Assembly: GCA_019925105.1 (NCBI GenBank)
Contig: JAHGAU010000007.1
Coordinates: forward strand, 62,001 to 126,000
DNA: 64,000 bases
Direction of reading: 5' to 3'
Source: Niebla homalea
Taxonomy: Eukaryota > Ascomycota > Lecanoromycetes > Lecanorales > Ramalinaceae
This document shows, piece after piece, positions 26,078 to 37,844 of the stretch; the stretch's first letter is position 1, and the number at the start of each line of letters is the position of its first letter. The notes under the pieces are model-generated. The model did not search any database, was not told the origin of the DNA, and was given only the letters and a program-made list of their open reading frames with translations. Made by a program: the position numbers and the translations under genes.

Positions 26078-27781
26078 CTAAGGCAAACATTGAGAGTAGT
26101 CTGCAGAAACCGTCAAGTCAGCAAGAGCCAACGCTTCGTATCTCCACATGCTCATCCATTCTAATGAGCCCAGACGCAAACCTGAGTTTTCTTCACATAA
26201 TTGAGTGACTTACATTGATTCTGCACCTGGCAGGTCAGTCCGCTCTCACAGCTCGTCGGACCCTTCCAATCTTGGCCGCCACATTGGAAGAATTGGGCTG
26301 CTTGACCGCCACTCCCACCACCACTGCCTGCGCCAGAGTTACCAGAGCCAGTGGCCGGTGTACCAGGGCCAGCGGCTGAAATACCAGAGCCAGCGGCTGG
26401 TGGAGCAGAGCCCGTATCAGTAGTAACAGTGCCTTGATCTGCCGGGCCAGAGTCAGTAGCATTAGTGCCAGTCTCAGTAGTAATAGTGCCAGAGCCAGCG
26501 GCTGGCAAGCCAGACCCAGAGCCAGTAGCAAGAGTGCTTTTGTCTACCGGACCGCCAGTGCTGCCAGTGCCCCTGCTAGTGTCAGATCTGGGCGTACCAG
26601 AGTCGCCAAGTCCTGTGCCAGACCCAGCGCCAGTAGCAAGAGTGCTTTTGTCTACCGGACCGCCAGTGCTGCCAGTGCCCCTGCTAGTGTCAGATTTGGG
26701 CGTACCAGAGTCGCCATGCCCTGTACCAGACCCCGAGGTCGATCCAGTGTTCGTGGCATTAGCCAAATCCGTGCCAGGCCGTTGCAGTAGATTTGCAATG
26801 TTGAACTTTTTGCCCGGTTCGACCTTGGAAGCTTGAGATTTCAAGGCAGTGCTCCCGGATCCACTCTTACCGGTAGCAGGTTCTGCGCTAGCATCTAGGG
26901 TTGAGCCGCTACCGGAGCTGCTGGGAGTACCACCGGAGCTGCTAGGAGCACCACCGGAGCTGCTGGGAGCGCCACCTACAAAGGACCTACTCGTTTGAGA
27001 TGATGGTGAGTGATGTGCTTCGATAAATTGGGAGTTTGGGCAAGACAAACCAGGTGATGGCGACTACTCCGCCTGCAGAATTCTTGGTGAGGCTATTCCA
27101 AGCGCCAGTAGTCAGATCTACACCAGACGCACCTATCAGCTGGCTATACTATCCACGAGGCATCACAGATCATGGAAGTAACTCAAAGCTCAAGCATGAG
27201 ACCCAGGAGTTGCGGATAGGGGGCTGATGACGCATTGAGTCCACTTACCAATGTGTGTATGATCGCATTCGGGACATGTATCTTGTACGGTGGCCGTGAT
27301 TGTGTTACCAGCAGAAGATGGGTTGATCACGCTCCCCTGAAGACCATTGCCGCTGTTGGTGATGGTGATTTGCTTCCCACAAGCGGCGAGATTGGGGGAT
27401 GTCCCCGTTTGCCAGTCGCCATTGAGCGCCACGGCAATTGCACCTAGATGGTTTGGGAAGGACAGGGTCAGTGCATCATAGATATAGGATAGGCTTGAAG
27501 TTGAACTTGAATGATTCGAGAGCCTACCTGCTGCAAGAGGAGCCCCGCAGCTGGATTTTGGGCTGCCAGTGAAAGTCGTGGCCTTGCCACTGAACCTGAT
27601 TGAGGAAAATCATCAGTAGAGAAGAACCGGGTGTGCATCTTCGGATGACGGGTCTGATAAGAGCTTACGGGCCGCTGCCACTCTGTCGGGTCTCAAGAAT
27701 ATCTCGGGCAACCAGCGGCAAGACAGATGCAAATGCTGGCAAGGCAAGGAGGAGGCCAAGTACTGGGGCGTTGAAGAACAT
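26078..27781 (-). CDS. Secreted DPBB (expansin/loosenin-like) protein with C-terminal CBM1
   Basis: Six exons: complement(26078..26100, 26214..26986, 27051..27117, 27249..27443, 27528..27595, 27669..27781), 1,239 nt, 412 residues. All introns are GT-AG and phases agree. Residues 1-18 are a signal peptide (FFNAPVLGLLLALPAFAS). Residues ~38-148 form a double-psi beta-barrel: CGAPLAAG, then the TCPECDHTHIDLTTGAWNSL block holding the conserved Asp. Residues ~149-376 are a Ser/Gly/Thr linker with a tandem repeat. Residues 377-412 are a fungal CBM1 with CGGQDW, GPTSC, SGLTC and the terminal YYSQCL aromatic face, completed only by the last 23-nt exon. The GH45 signature around the N-terminal catalytic Asp is absent, so cellulose loosening without hydrolysis is more likely than endoglucanase activity. 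It is expected outside the cell, bound to cellulose. Confidence 0.85.
26521..26736 (-). repeat. Two tandem 108-bp units in the CBM1-protein linker
   Basis: The units 26,521-26,628 and 26,629-26,736 are nearly identical. Each encodes 36 linker residues containing GDSGTPxSDTSRGTGSTGG and VDKSTLATG. The length is a multiple of three, so copy-number change would lengthen the linker without a frameshift. Shorter degenerate Gly/Ala/Ser units surround them. Confidence 0.85.
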
Positions 27782-29395
27782 GACTGCGTTGTTGGGTGAA
27801 GAATACAATAAGCCCCTGAAGATAGTACCTGCTATCTGAGTATGAACCGAACGAGGGAGATGATAGAGCCTGCTATCTTGATATTGTAAGGAACAAAACC
27901 ATCTGCAGTGTTTTGGCAGGGGATATCGATCTTCTTAATAAGAGTGCCCTCAGGACCTTGCAGGCTTCAATCTGATGGCACCACATTGGATCCAGGAAAT
28001 CATAGCGTTTCAAGAATTCTTGCCGTCCCCAACTTATGCTCCTGAGTGGAGTTCGCGGGGGCTGGTGGAGCAGGGATTCAAGCATCTTTACCGCCTTCGC
28101 CAGGTCCTTCGCCAGGTCATCCGTGCTATGATTGAAACTTCGACGACTGGATGGGATTCTTTCTCTAAGACCAAACGATGCCGTGTGGCGCTAGCGTTTC
28201 AATATGTTCTATCTCGAAACATGACACGGCTGGTCGACTTCACAGCTGTAGACACGGCACCGTAGATATCTCGTTCATTGACCAATTGCGTAGCTGGACA
28301 GGTCGCCGGAGCATCTTACTCCAGAGACAATGTAGATTCCCGAATCACGCATCGCATGACCTTCGAGTAGCTTTTGAAGACCACGGTAATAGCAACGCGC
28401 GCATCAACAATTTTGGGGGTGAGGGGGAGCTGCTCTTTCGAAATTTTCAAACCCTTAATGGCGACCTTATGCGAATTCGGTTGTAGGATCCAGTAAAATT
28501 CTCTTGATTTGAGCGCAAAATGCGCTTGAACAGGCCGTGTCAAGGGAGTGAGCGTTACAGCTTGGGAGTTTGTCGCCAAACGTAAAACGCCGGAGGTGTC
28601 TCGGGTAAAAGGCTCGGGCCATGTTTCCCATGATGCAAGGATGCCAAGCCAAGCAACAAGCCTCCTGGGAGCCCTCTCACTCCCACGAGGACGAACAGTG
28701 GCTGGTTACGCTCTCCGAGTTATCCTGCACGTGGAGTCCTAGATGATACCAGCGTCTCACTGTTGCAATCTAGCTAACGACTGACATGAAACTCCTCTGA
28801 AGCTACCAACGATGCACTTGGGATGCGCGGACTCTACATTGTCTATCCTTTTACCCTGACAAGCACGCCATTTCGCCGTTCGGCATTGACTGCCGCTCAT
28901 CCTCGGTGCCATTCCATTGATGCATCCCGTCAAGTCTGAGAAATTATGCAGTCTCACTCACGTTCACGGTCATCATCTTTCGATGATGGCAATACTGATG
29001 CTCAATGCTCTTGACCGTGACGGCGATCCCATGCACAGGTTTGCAAAGTGAACCCTCACGACAGGGCAAGCCGTGCCGTTGGTACCCACAGATGGTGGCC
29101 ACATGGATGAAATCCGTGGCCGGTCCGTGCTGGCAGGTCTTCCCCAATGTCAGAACCCTTCAAATTGTAGCAAGGAGCGGCGTACATACATTCCTCCATG
29201 CCGCACATTTGGCTGCTCCCACTCCAGTGTATTTGCACGAGTGTCTCAGGGTGCAGGGCACATAAAGGACCTGATAGGCTGCAGGCATTTGGCCCAGTTG
29301 TATTGACCAGAGACAAGACGAACGGGCCGCGCCCGTCTGTTCAGATGCCTAGGGTCCACATTTGGCATGCCTGGATTGAAAGGTGGTATCTGATT
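27782..29395. other. Intergenic stretch with only short uncertain frames
   Basis: No gene can be supported firmly. A minus-strand frame at 28,579-28,316 (87 codons) reads plausibly as protein but has no start context, motif or splice partner. The Cys-rich frames at 28,757-29,316 are listed separately at low confidence. Confidence 0.45.
28757..29316 (-). CDS. Possible small cysteine-rich protein (fragmentary model)
   Basis: Three overlapping minus-strand frames are unusually rich in Cys: 29,316-29,056 (CSLSGPLCAL, MCGMEECMYAAPCYN), 29,147-28,944 (TCQHGPATDF, ATICGYQRHGLPCREGSLC, YCHHRK) and 28,957-28,757 (CRTAKWRACQ, KCIVGSFRGVSC). A 60-nt GTATGT...CTGAC...CCAG candidate intron exists at about 29,120-29,180, and GTGAGT follows the middle frame, but no combination gives a clean complete protein. 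No signal peptide was found. A secreted effector-like protein is one possibility and chance is another. Confidence 0.2.
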
Positions 29396-29998
29396 CTAGG
29401 ATCTCATCACGCTGGTCTCTTGTTCTTGCGTTAGGTGTATGGACAGCTGCTGTACAAACGCCGCTTCGCTGAATGTAGGTATCGATGGTAGTTTGAGAGG
29501 GACTGTACTGTCAAGCTGATTATAGAAGTCAAGCTTTGTGAGACCATCCGCGTGAAAGACAATCTATGTCGTACGTCAGCTCAGACTTCACAGGAAACTG
29601 TCCCTGCTTACCAGATGTGGCATGTTCAGAACCTCCCGATATGTCAGCTGCCGGCAAAGCCTTCTGGTGATTGGAGCCAGTAAGTCTTCAAGACGCTGGT
29701 ATGATTTATGATTGACGTAGGGATAGGACACTTTTCAATGTCAGCCTCGGAAACAATGATCCAAGAGAACCCATACCAGGAAGAACGCAATGTTCCATGC
29801 AGCTTGCACCACTTTGTAGTCCGGATCAAAGGCTGGAATGGCGCGCAGATCAACTCCGAGACTCGCTCCCAGCGGTAATTCGAAGACCGGAAGCTGGTCC
29901 TCAATGCTCAATGCCCAACTCTTGCTTCTGTCGATTTGTCGCCTGGGTAAATTCTCGATTCTGGTGCCTGGGTAAAATAGTTGCAAGTATGATACCAT
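29396..29998 (-). CDS. Unrecognised three-exon protein (5' end uncertain)
   Basis: Exons complement(29396..29563, 29612..29695, 29777..29998) keep one frame across a 48-nt intron (GTAAGC...CATAG) and an 81-nt intron (GTATGG...ACCAG). The frame ends ...QEQETSVMRS and TAG. The joined product has at least 157 residues from the Met at 29,998 and includes ENLPRRQIDRSKSWALSIED, RLEDLLAPITRRLCRQLTY and LIVFHADGLTKLDFYNQLD. It has no signal peptide or membrane segment in this part. The open frame continues upstream to 30,160, so the true start may lie further 5' or in another exon. The sequence looks like a real globular protein, but I do not recognise the family. It ends about 500 bases before the 3' end of the DUF4470 gene's transcription unit, on the same strand. 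Confidence 0.45.
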
Positions 29999-30503
29999 TT
30001 CACCAGATCGGGCTGAGATGCTAACGATCCAAAAATAATATATTATTCCGTACTTCAATATTTTATTAGTCACCCACTGCACAATTGACCAGCACAACCT
30101 ATCAACAACGCTGATACACTCAATGTGCACTTGTGCAAGCCTCCATTGGGCAGGCTGCACTGCTAGATATTATTTCTCTCTTCTATTCCGACATGGGCGC
30201 CGTTCTTTCCTATTCACATATGCACTGACGTCTAAAGCAATATAATAATTCCAATTTTCTGATCTTAAGCATCAAACGGGATCCCTGCCTAGGCAGGTTG
30301 GAGCTGCTATGGCGTATTGGACATCATTGATCGATCACGATGACGTTGCAACTGAACTACCAGGAATCATCGCATATCCGCAGAACGTAGGAATTGAGGA
30401 CAGACAGGTTCGAAGACTATCTAAATTGTGTACCTGGTTATGGATCTGAATCTACAGGCTTTCCAAGACTTTTGTCTTCTCCCTAGGTGTAGTGACAAGT
30501 CGC
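29999..30503. other. Intergenic, AT-rich around 30,030-30,070
   Basis: This is the spacer between two minus-strand genes and should hold the terminator of the DUF4470 gene and the promoter of the small three-exon gene. No distinct motif is assigned. Confidence 0.4.
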
Positions 30504-33281
30504 CTACTCTCCGAACCACCTCTTCACCTTCTTCACCCCCCTCAACCCTCCCTCATACACTTTCACGGCATCGCAAGACTTCCAACTCTCGGTGCTCCAG
30601 AGCCCACACATCCAGTTCCCGCCGTGGAGCATCGCACCCATCTTATCCTCCAGCATCCAAAATGTTGCCTTGGTTGCCCTTGCATCGTATTTCAGGGTGC
30701 TGACCATGACAAGGCCCTCATCCCTGAACTTATGCACATCCTTGGCTTCGATGCTGTTCATCTTTGGGTCCCAGCTGCCGTCGAGTAGGCCCCGTAGATC
30801 ACAATACGAGAAGACTTCATCGTCATCGATGAATTCCCAAAGGGCAGTGTTGTGGAAGACCAGGATCCAACCTTGGCGGTCATAGGCAAGTGGGGGAAGA
30901 CCCCTTTTTGATCTAGGAACAGTGATAGTGTATTCGTGAACGGCGCTTGGGGACGGTAATTCGTTCGTCATGACTGTGAATGGTAGGATGGGTTCGAAGA
31001 TGAGGGTTAGGGTGGTCATCTCGGGTATGAATGGCGCGACCGATGTCCTCTTTACGGGGTTGTCTTTCTTGGACTCGGCAACAGTCAAGGGACTAGTCTT
31101 TGGGGGGCGCGCCGAAGTGACGACATTGTTGGAGAGGATGCAGTCGAGAAAGTCGGATAGCCAGTGCGATGGATAGCCGATGAGTTGCAGATGAATGAGT
31201 ACACGGAAGATCACAGTAGCGTTGAGAGGTGAGAATATCAGCTCATGGAGACCAACACCATCGCGATTCACAGGGAGGGTGATTTTGAAGAAGAAGGCAA
31301 ACAACCATTTCGTCAGGCTTGTCCTCGGAAGCAGAGAGGACATTGGTAGGGGCCCCTTTCCCGTGCGACCCCAGCGAAGATAGTCTCCCAAAGGCCACGC
31401 CAACTTCATAGCATCTGAAATAGGGTCCGGATTCTGTTCAAGTATGAGCATTCGAGTGAGTTTCGCGAGGGCAGCTGCATCTGGCGCGAGAAGGTATTCG
31501 TTGTGAAAACCGTTCACGGTACGCCACGATCCCAAGTTGCGAAGACATGTTGATGTCGCGCAGGAGCTCGGTGTGAGCTTTGTCAGGGGCATTGCGTAAA
31601 TTGCCGTAGCGAGCGGTCCTCCGATATAATCCCTCGGATCAATTAGCTAGGGAGTTGGTAGGCAATTACTCTACATTTTTGCTCACGGTATATTGCTCAT
31701 ATGGACCCGATTGTATAATTTCGGGAAACCTTTCGGCCGGTCAGTGAGGCCATAACGTACCTGTTCCATTACGTCTGTCATTTCTCCAAGCAGGCACTCT
31801 ATGATAAGTCTTCCGTGGAGCTCTTTGATCGCCCTGGCAGTCTCCAAGAAGAAGGGGCCCAGAAAGTCAAAGAGTCTATCTGACCGAGCAGGAATTATAA
31901 TCTTTAGATCAGCCCTGTTGACAAGATGGCCAATGGCTTGGTACGGATCGAATTGCAATGTGCCATCGACGCTAGCACGACAGTCTCGATGCCATTCCAA
32001 GTCTAGAAGCGTTGGATTGACTCTCCAATGCAACGCAACATAATTCCTAACCTTACCACTGTGTTTTCCCATAGTATCACCATTCCATAAGCTTGCGAGT
32101 TCAGGCTCGTATTTTTCTGTGATTCTGGTAGGTGGCCAATGTGCTCCTGTCCTCAAGAAGCTTTCGACTTCTTGCCGACACCTTTGGTCTACTTGTCCCG
32201 CCTTCAATGACTCCTTTGCGCCTTCAATACCTATCGTCTGGTTGTTGTGGGACCTCACCCATTGTATAGCGTCCGCAGTAGTACAAAGGCTATCAACTTC
32301 TCCCTGCCAAGATTCAAGACATCGGATCATTGCGCGTTTGCAGTCGGTGCCTAGTTTAACTTCCGCAGGTAACTTGCTGTCACTTTCCACTGCCCTGATA
32401 ACACGGGCGATGGCCGATTGCAAACGTTCGTATACATGCGACGGCATCACCACCCCAATGTAAACAAAGAATAGAGTGGTCTGAACTTCAGTCTTCATTT
32501 CATCGTCAGTGGCTTCGCTAAGCCTAGCAAGAAGCTCTAAAACAATGAGGTTACGAGCAAGTGCCCCAGCTTTAAGATCGTTTATCGTGAAGTGATAGTG
32601 CCGCTGGGCTGTGCCTGGGCATTCTTTTTCAAATGCTCTGATAGATATCAGAGTACCATACATGTGACGTGCATCACCGATGCCGGCGAAGAGGAAGGAG
32701 AGAGGCTCGCTAGCTGCTTTTGGTATCATCTGGTGGTCTATCTGGGCTTCAGCTTTATCATGACCGGTCACATAGTATTCGCAGCTTATCACGAGCGACG
32801 GCATGTATCGCGGTAATTGTGTTGCGACTTGAGACCTCGATCTTGGTTTATCCAACAGAGCGACGACCTCCATATGAGAGCACACGGAGTTTAGCGAGAC
32901 TCCGCCCTGCTCCGTTCCTTGCTTCACTTCTTGTACCCCTCGCACACAATCCTTTGTCTGAAGTATCGATCTTATCAAGCGCAATCTCAGCTTTGTTTTC
33001 AGCTGATCATCAATTGGAAGCTGAAATGTTTTGTCTATCGTTTCGATACTCTCTGCGTATCGCCCCATCTCATAGTATGCGGCAGAAAGGTTCGACAGTG
33101 GCTTTGGCTCTTGTGGATCCAGGGAAGCGGCCTTTGCGTAGTGATTGGCCGCTGCATCATAAATCGTCAGCTATTCCATCTATCCAAAAGTTTTGCGGGA
33201 AAGCTGGCCTTTTTCGAGTTGGCCGTCGCGATAGCATTCATTGCCTTTCTGCCTTCTTCTTTCCGCCGCTTGCACACTCAT
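30504..33281 (-). CDS. TPR and DUF4470 domain protein
   Basis: Three exons: complement(30504..31632, 31687..33151, 33209..33281), 2,667 nt, 888 residues. Residues 1-~85 form tetratricopeptide repeats (KGNECYRDGQLE, then AANHYAKAASLDP, LSNLSAAYYEMGRYAES). Residues ~172-280 carry the DUF4470 region (PLSFLFAGIGDARHMYGTL, RHYHFTINDLKAGALARNLI), a domain shared with the N-terminus of animal dynein assembly factor DNAAF3. After the 54-nt intron 2 the chain continues DYIGGPLATAIY, a conserved part of these proteins. Fungi with this family mostly lack cilia and its role there is unknown; TPRs suggest a protein-binding or co-chaperone job. Oddity: intron 1 (33,152-33,208) starts with GC instead of GT, yet its AG end, CTGAC branch point and phase fit exactly. 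Confidence 0.82.
33152..33208 (-). other. Putative GC-AG intron in the TPR-DUF4470 gene
   Basis: Removing these 57 bases joins QLEK to AANHYAKA, the expected continuous TPR helix, in the correct phase. The donor reads AAAG/GCCAGC. No GT donor nearby can do the same. Without splicing, the first exon runs into a TAG after eight codons. Confidence 0.6.
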
Positions 33282-34373
33282 TTTCGAGGTGTCAAAGGGT
33301 TTCCTGTGTCACAAGGATGAATTCTAGCCTATGGCGAGACTCAACACATTCGTCTGCGGCAGAAGATTGATTACTACTGAGGTACCCAGCAACGACCACC
33401 AGCTTGTCATTCACAGTGTTTAGACACAAGATCGCTTGGAACACGTGAGGAGAGAAGGTCTTGTCCTGTATGTACTCTAATGTTCCATTCTTGACCATCA
33501 ATTCATTTCATGACCAATCCCTGATTGTAATGCCGAGCGGTCGTCAGAACTACGTGCTGTCTAAACCAGACTTCGTCACATAGAGCCCTCCAATAATATT
33601 GACAGATCCCCTCGGATGGTAGGCAAACTCAAGAATGTGGCTAAACTGCGGATAAATGTTGCTGGGGAAGCACTGTCAGCCACTAGCCTTTTCTGGTCAA
33701 GCGTCAGAAACCTTCAAGCATCAATGTTCTGCCGCACCATCTTGACCCTTTTTCACTCTCGAAATCTTGCATTCCTAATCTTGCTTGTGCAAGTACTGTG
33801 TTGCCGACCTCTTGCTAATAGGGGAACCGAGTTCTCACGCTCGACTGTGCGAAGACTTTGTTCTTGGATGGTGCTTGACCGTGAGTGAAAATTAATCAAC
33901 AGGTCCTTCACATCTACAATGCTCGACGAATGTTATCGGTAATTGCCATAGCAATAATTGATTAGCAGGACTCGTTGTTGCGTAGCAGCTTTGTTAAGCT
34001 AGCCACTGTCACTACCATCAGGGATAACTGTTCCCTTGCACGGGGTGTCGGCGCAGCTCTCTTGATCGGACACGGCGAAACGCGTGACGTTGAACATTGT
34101 TCCATTGACTGAATCATACATGATGAAAAACTCTCTAGGGTATAAGCTGAAGGACCCTGCTCCTACTCCTAACACATAATGAGTGGCGATGAAGCTCTAT
34201 AAAGCAATGCAAATCGCAAATCGTACGACCCAAAGCTGAACGCAATGTGTCGATCTCCAGGAAAGACGAACCCTCTATTGGTGGACCCTGTACCACAGTC
34301 ATGCCAGAGTGAGCCCTCGTCGCCAGATCCAAAACCTGACACAGCCTTGTTCAGGCGCGCCGAGGTTCCAAGG
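33282..34373. other. Intergenic between the DUF4470 and Zn2Cys6 genes
   Basis: A minus-strand frame at 33,501-33,292 (69 codons) overlaps the DUF4470 promoter and has no recognisable features. The remainder holds the promoter of the DUF4470 gene and the 3' end of the transcription factor gene. Nothing else is assigned. Confidence 0.4.
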
Positions 34374-36018
34374 CTACAGCTCCACCCGCATTGCTCTCTC
34401 TTTGTCTGCTACGGGATCCCTGGATAAGAGAGTCATGTACTCTTGCATCCACTGTCGCTGGCTCCATGGCACACCTTGGATTTGGGATACCTTCGAGAGC
34501 GAAGCAATTGTCATGGCTATACCAGTCATCAGCTCCGCGGTTGGAGCCTCAGTGCGTGGTGCCGCGCCTGGTCTATGAGGGTAATAATGCGCAATACTTG
34601 GTGTGTCTTTAGCATTGAGACAGAATGGTATACTCGCGCAAAAGTCGTCAGCGAGTTGTAAGAGAACCTCTCGAGCTGTCCGCGCATGGCCAGCGAAAAG
34701 GGCCTGATTGCCGAACCTCCAGGCTTGAGGGCCGCCTTGAATATATGTGCCAGTTCTCTGAATGATGTTGAGTAAGAGAATGCGACATGTACGCCAAGTA
34801 TTTGTTGTGCGTGCGAGCGGTAGACTATGGTAGATGTCGACCCGACTTGGAAAGACATCCTCGGGCGCAGGCGTTGTATTCAGCGAAGTCGCAAGGGAAG
34901 ACTTGGGAGATCGGTAAACATCGCCATTGATCCACCCAGCGAGCTTAGCTTCACCGCTCACTGCGTCGTCAAAGAGGGAGAGGGCCTCCGCGGCATTCTC
35001 ATCCTGTGGTGCCCCGGCGGCAAAGAGGCGCTGCTCTCGAATCAGAAGGTCCGGTACGACCGAAGCTTCCCGTGATAACGTGCAATCGCCATTGTACACA
35101 GCGTCCTCTGGGTTCAAGGCTCGTTTGCTTGGGACTGGTATGATCATATCCCAGTTGAGCGAAAGCTTCGATGTCATCGCGTGGCAATGAATCTAGTGGA
35201 TGCGTCAGGCATTGCCGTCTCAATATATGGGTCTTACCTACTGTATGCGCACGAATGTGCTGCAATATCATCTGGGATTCTGGACTCTGGAACAATTGTG
35301 GTGGCTGACTTTGGATAATAGCCATCACACCGGACGTATGAGCAAGCATGCTGCTCGGCCGTAGATTCACGAAGTCTATAAGCTATGCTAGATATCAAAG
35401 TCTGGTCAACAAACAGGGATCTGCACACATACCTCGAAAACCTCGAGCTGGCAGAGGGCAACCAGGAACGAGGTCTCAACCGCGACTGAAACATCCAATA
35501 TCGAGGCCTTCACCGACCCTACAACCTCATTGTACATCTCAAGAGCCATTGTTCGGGTGTTAGCCTGCGAACGATGGGTGTCAAGGGCGTTCAATGCGAC
35601 CGCTAGTGTCGCCCTGGCGAGGAGCGATGTTGGATCGAGGGCAAAATAGTGGGTCCGCACAAGTTCCAAAAAGTAGTTTCCGCGCAAGCAAGGGAGCAAG
35701 CGATCGAAGAAGAGCGAGAGAGCCCGTTGCTGCGTATCTTCTCTCACGTTGGTTACAGATGGACCCAGCTCCTCAATTGGGACAGGCGGCGCTTTAGACT
35801 TGGAACTTCTGACGTGCCCAGGGTCCCTGCCACGACGAGGTGCTCCGAAGCCAGGACAACGAAGGCCACTTTTAGCACATCTCTGACATGTTGGTCTCGC
35901 TTCGTCGCACTAGGTATACGCTAATTAGTGAACGGACACCAATAGATCCAATGACGCTTACCTTGACTTTCCGAGCCCGACACTGGTCACACCCCTGGCT
36001 CCGTCCTTTGTTGACCAT
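34374..36018 (-). CDS. Zn2Cys6 fungal transcription factor
   Basis: Four exons: complement(34374..35192, 35242..35382, 35433..35909, 35962..36018), 1,494 nt, 497 residues; introns are 49, 50 and 52 nt. The binuclear zinc cluster is complete, with Cys at 10, 13, 20, 27, 30 and 37; the first intron splits it between Lys19 and Cys20, a common intron position in this family. A basic linker (RRGRDPGHVRSSKSK) follows. The remainder is helical and resembles the C-terminal fungal transcription-factor region (LFFDRLLPCL, HYFALDPTSLLARATLAVAL, LVALCQLEVFE, AHTSGVMAIIQ). It should act in the nucleus as a DNA-binding regulator, often at CGG half-sites. Target genes cannot be told; there is no adjacent metabolic cluster. 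The first Met precedes the cluster by nine residues, as is usual. Confidence 0.88.
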
Positions 36019-37844
36019 GTTGCACGACTTCTCAGATCAAACTTAACCAAGTCAAACCCGATATTTTCTTAATCAAACTTGGGCCAAATTTGGTATGGAG
36101 ATCTACCCAAAAATCGAGTGATGGAGCTTCACGACGTTCTTATAGCTTCACCCATCAGGCAGTACTGAAAGCCTCTTTTCTCATTTCTACAGAATTGGTC
36201 CACAGGAGTCACTGATTCGCAACGCTCAGCCATTTCGGTTACTTAGCCTTCACATGACTCAGCTGCTGCAGGTTGATGGCGTGTGGAACATTGACCAAGG
36301 TGACAAAAGAAGACGAGATTCAGGAGCTGTCAATGTCTTTTGGCAATCATCATCCAATCGCGATCTGTGCTTTGTAGGTGGGCAAGACGTGCATTCGAAA
36401 AGCCGATAGGATTGTTGGTTGTTGTGACACCTGCAGACAGAATCAGGCAATTATGATGAAGCAGCAGCGATGATACGCATGAAAGGTTGGAGAGTGTCAA
36501 AGTAGCGCACAGCCCTTTGAACCTCTCAGAGCCAATTTCGCTGGCGCAAGACTGCAGACGTGCTAATCTCCTGAAATGTCCTCGCGAGGGTCAACAAAAG
36601 ACAGCTTGGCCTTCCAGAACGAGCTCCGCTACCGAAACGTCGTTCCGTTCGGAGAGAAAAAGGTCTCGCAGTATCTACTCTATTCGGCGAGCGATCAATC
36701 TCACTGATCGAACATTCACATCTTTTCAAACATCCTCCCTCAGAAACAAGGAACGAACACGGGGTTCTTTCAAAAGGGACTTGACCAATGTTGTGCCACG
36801 TTACACTTCCAACTCTAGGGCTTTTGAAATTTCCCAGACGTGTGGATTTCCTGCAGCCACACAAGCAACTCAGCCCAGCGTCAGCTGCTGAACCATTCTC
36901 AAACACTTCTTCATCCACTGGCTGCCGTGCATAGCCTGTTAGGTGGGGTCTCATGCGTCCACGCGGCACGTTGCGCGCCGTCCCTTGCCATCTCGGGTGC
37001 CTCTGGAGAGATGGATGCCTTGATCAATAATAACATGAGATTTCTTTCATGATCCGAAGGCTGTATATACGGCGTCTACTGTGCGCGCCTGCGTCTGTCA
37101 GCCAGCGCTGTACGACCCGGCCCATGAAATGCTTCTTGCATGAGGTTAAGAAGACTGGCCTCTTCAGCGTAATCGTATCCGCAACAAACCATGACCCATT
37201 TTTAGAAAATCTTTAGGCATCGCCTCCGAGATCTACAAGCTGACGTCCTTAGCACAACGATATGTGCAGCCCTTCAGAGGATCTGACGTGCGTCAAGTGT
37301 CTGACCAACCATGCATGTCATCCGCGTGGGAATGACGTATAGCATCGAGCCATGCAAGGCGCTTACCCAGACATAGCCCTTTGGTGGCCCAGAGGAGCTG
37401 ACTCATGGGTTGGTAATGGATGCCTGCTAGGGTTCGCCAATCGCCTTCCAATTACAGAGTCCACAGAGAGATATATGCTACATTCAGGTGCAAATGACAC
37501 ATCTTTAGCTGCACATCGGAGGTTACCAAAATTCCTTGGTTGCAGCCTTTTCGGTAACCATGAGTACCCCAAGTTGTCTGTAAAGACTTTTTGAAGGCGC
37601 TTCAACTCATGGCCTTCAACAGGTGACAAGCCGTCACTCCGAGGTCCTTCGGAGTAGAGAATCTCCAACCGTCCTTCTTTCCCTTTGGATGACGCATGAG
37701 CGATCAACTAACCCTCCTTGCTCCCACGTTACTTTACATTTCGTTTCAATAATGGAAGGATCCTTCGACCATCTCTTCTCGTCCCACTCCCAGATCCCCT
37801 TTCTCACAAGACGAGATATGTGAGGGAGTCTCCACACCAGAATT
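36019..37844. other. Intergenic, no supported gene
   Basis: Overlapping frames of 134 codons (36,487-36,891 +) and 147 codons (36,969-36,526 -) contradict each other and show no motif. No RNA gene was recognised. The left part should hold the promoter of the Zn2Cys6 gene. Confidence 0.45.

Noticed and set aside
26078..27781. GH45 endoglucanase
   Set aside because: The DPBB fold and CBM1 would fit, but the N-terminal catalytic signature of GH45 is missing, so an expansin/loosenin-like role is preferred.
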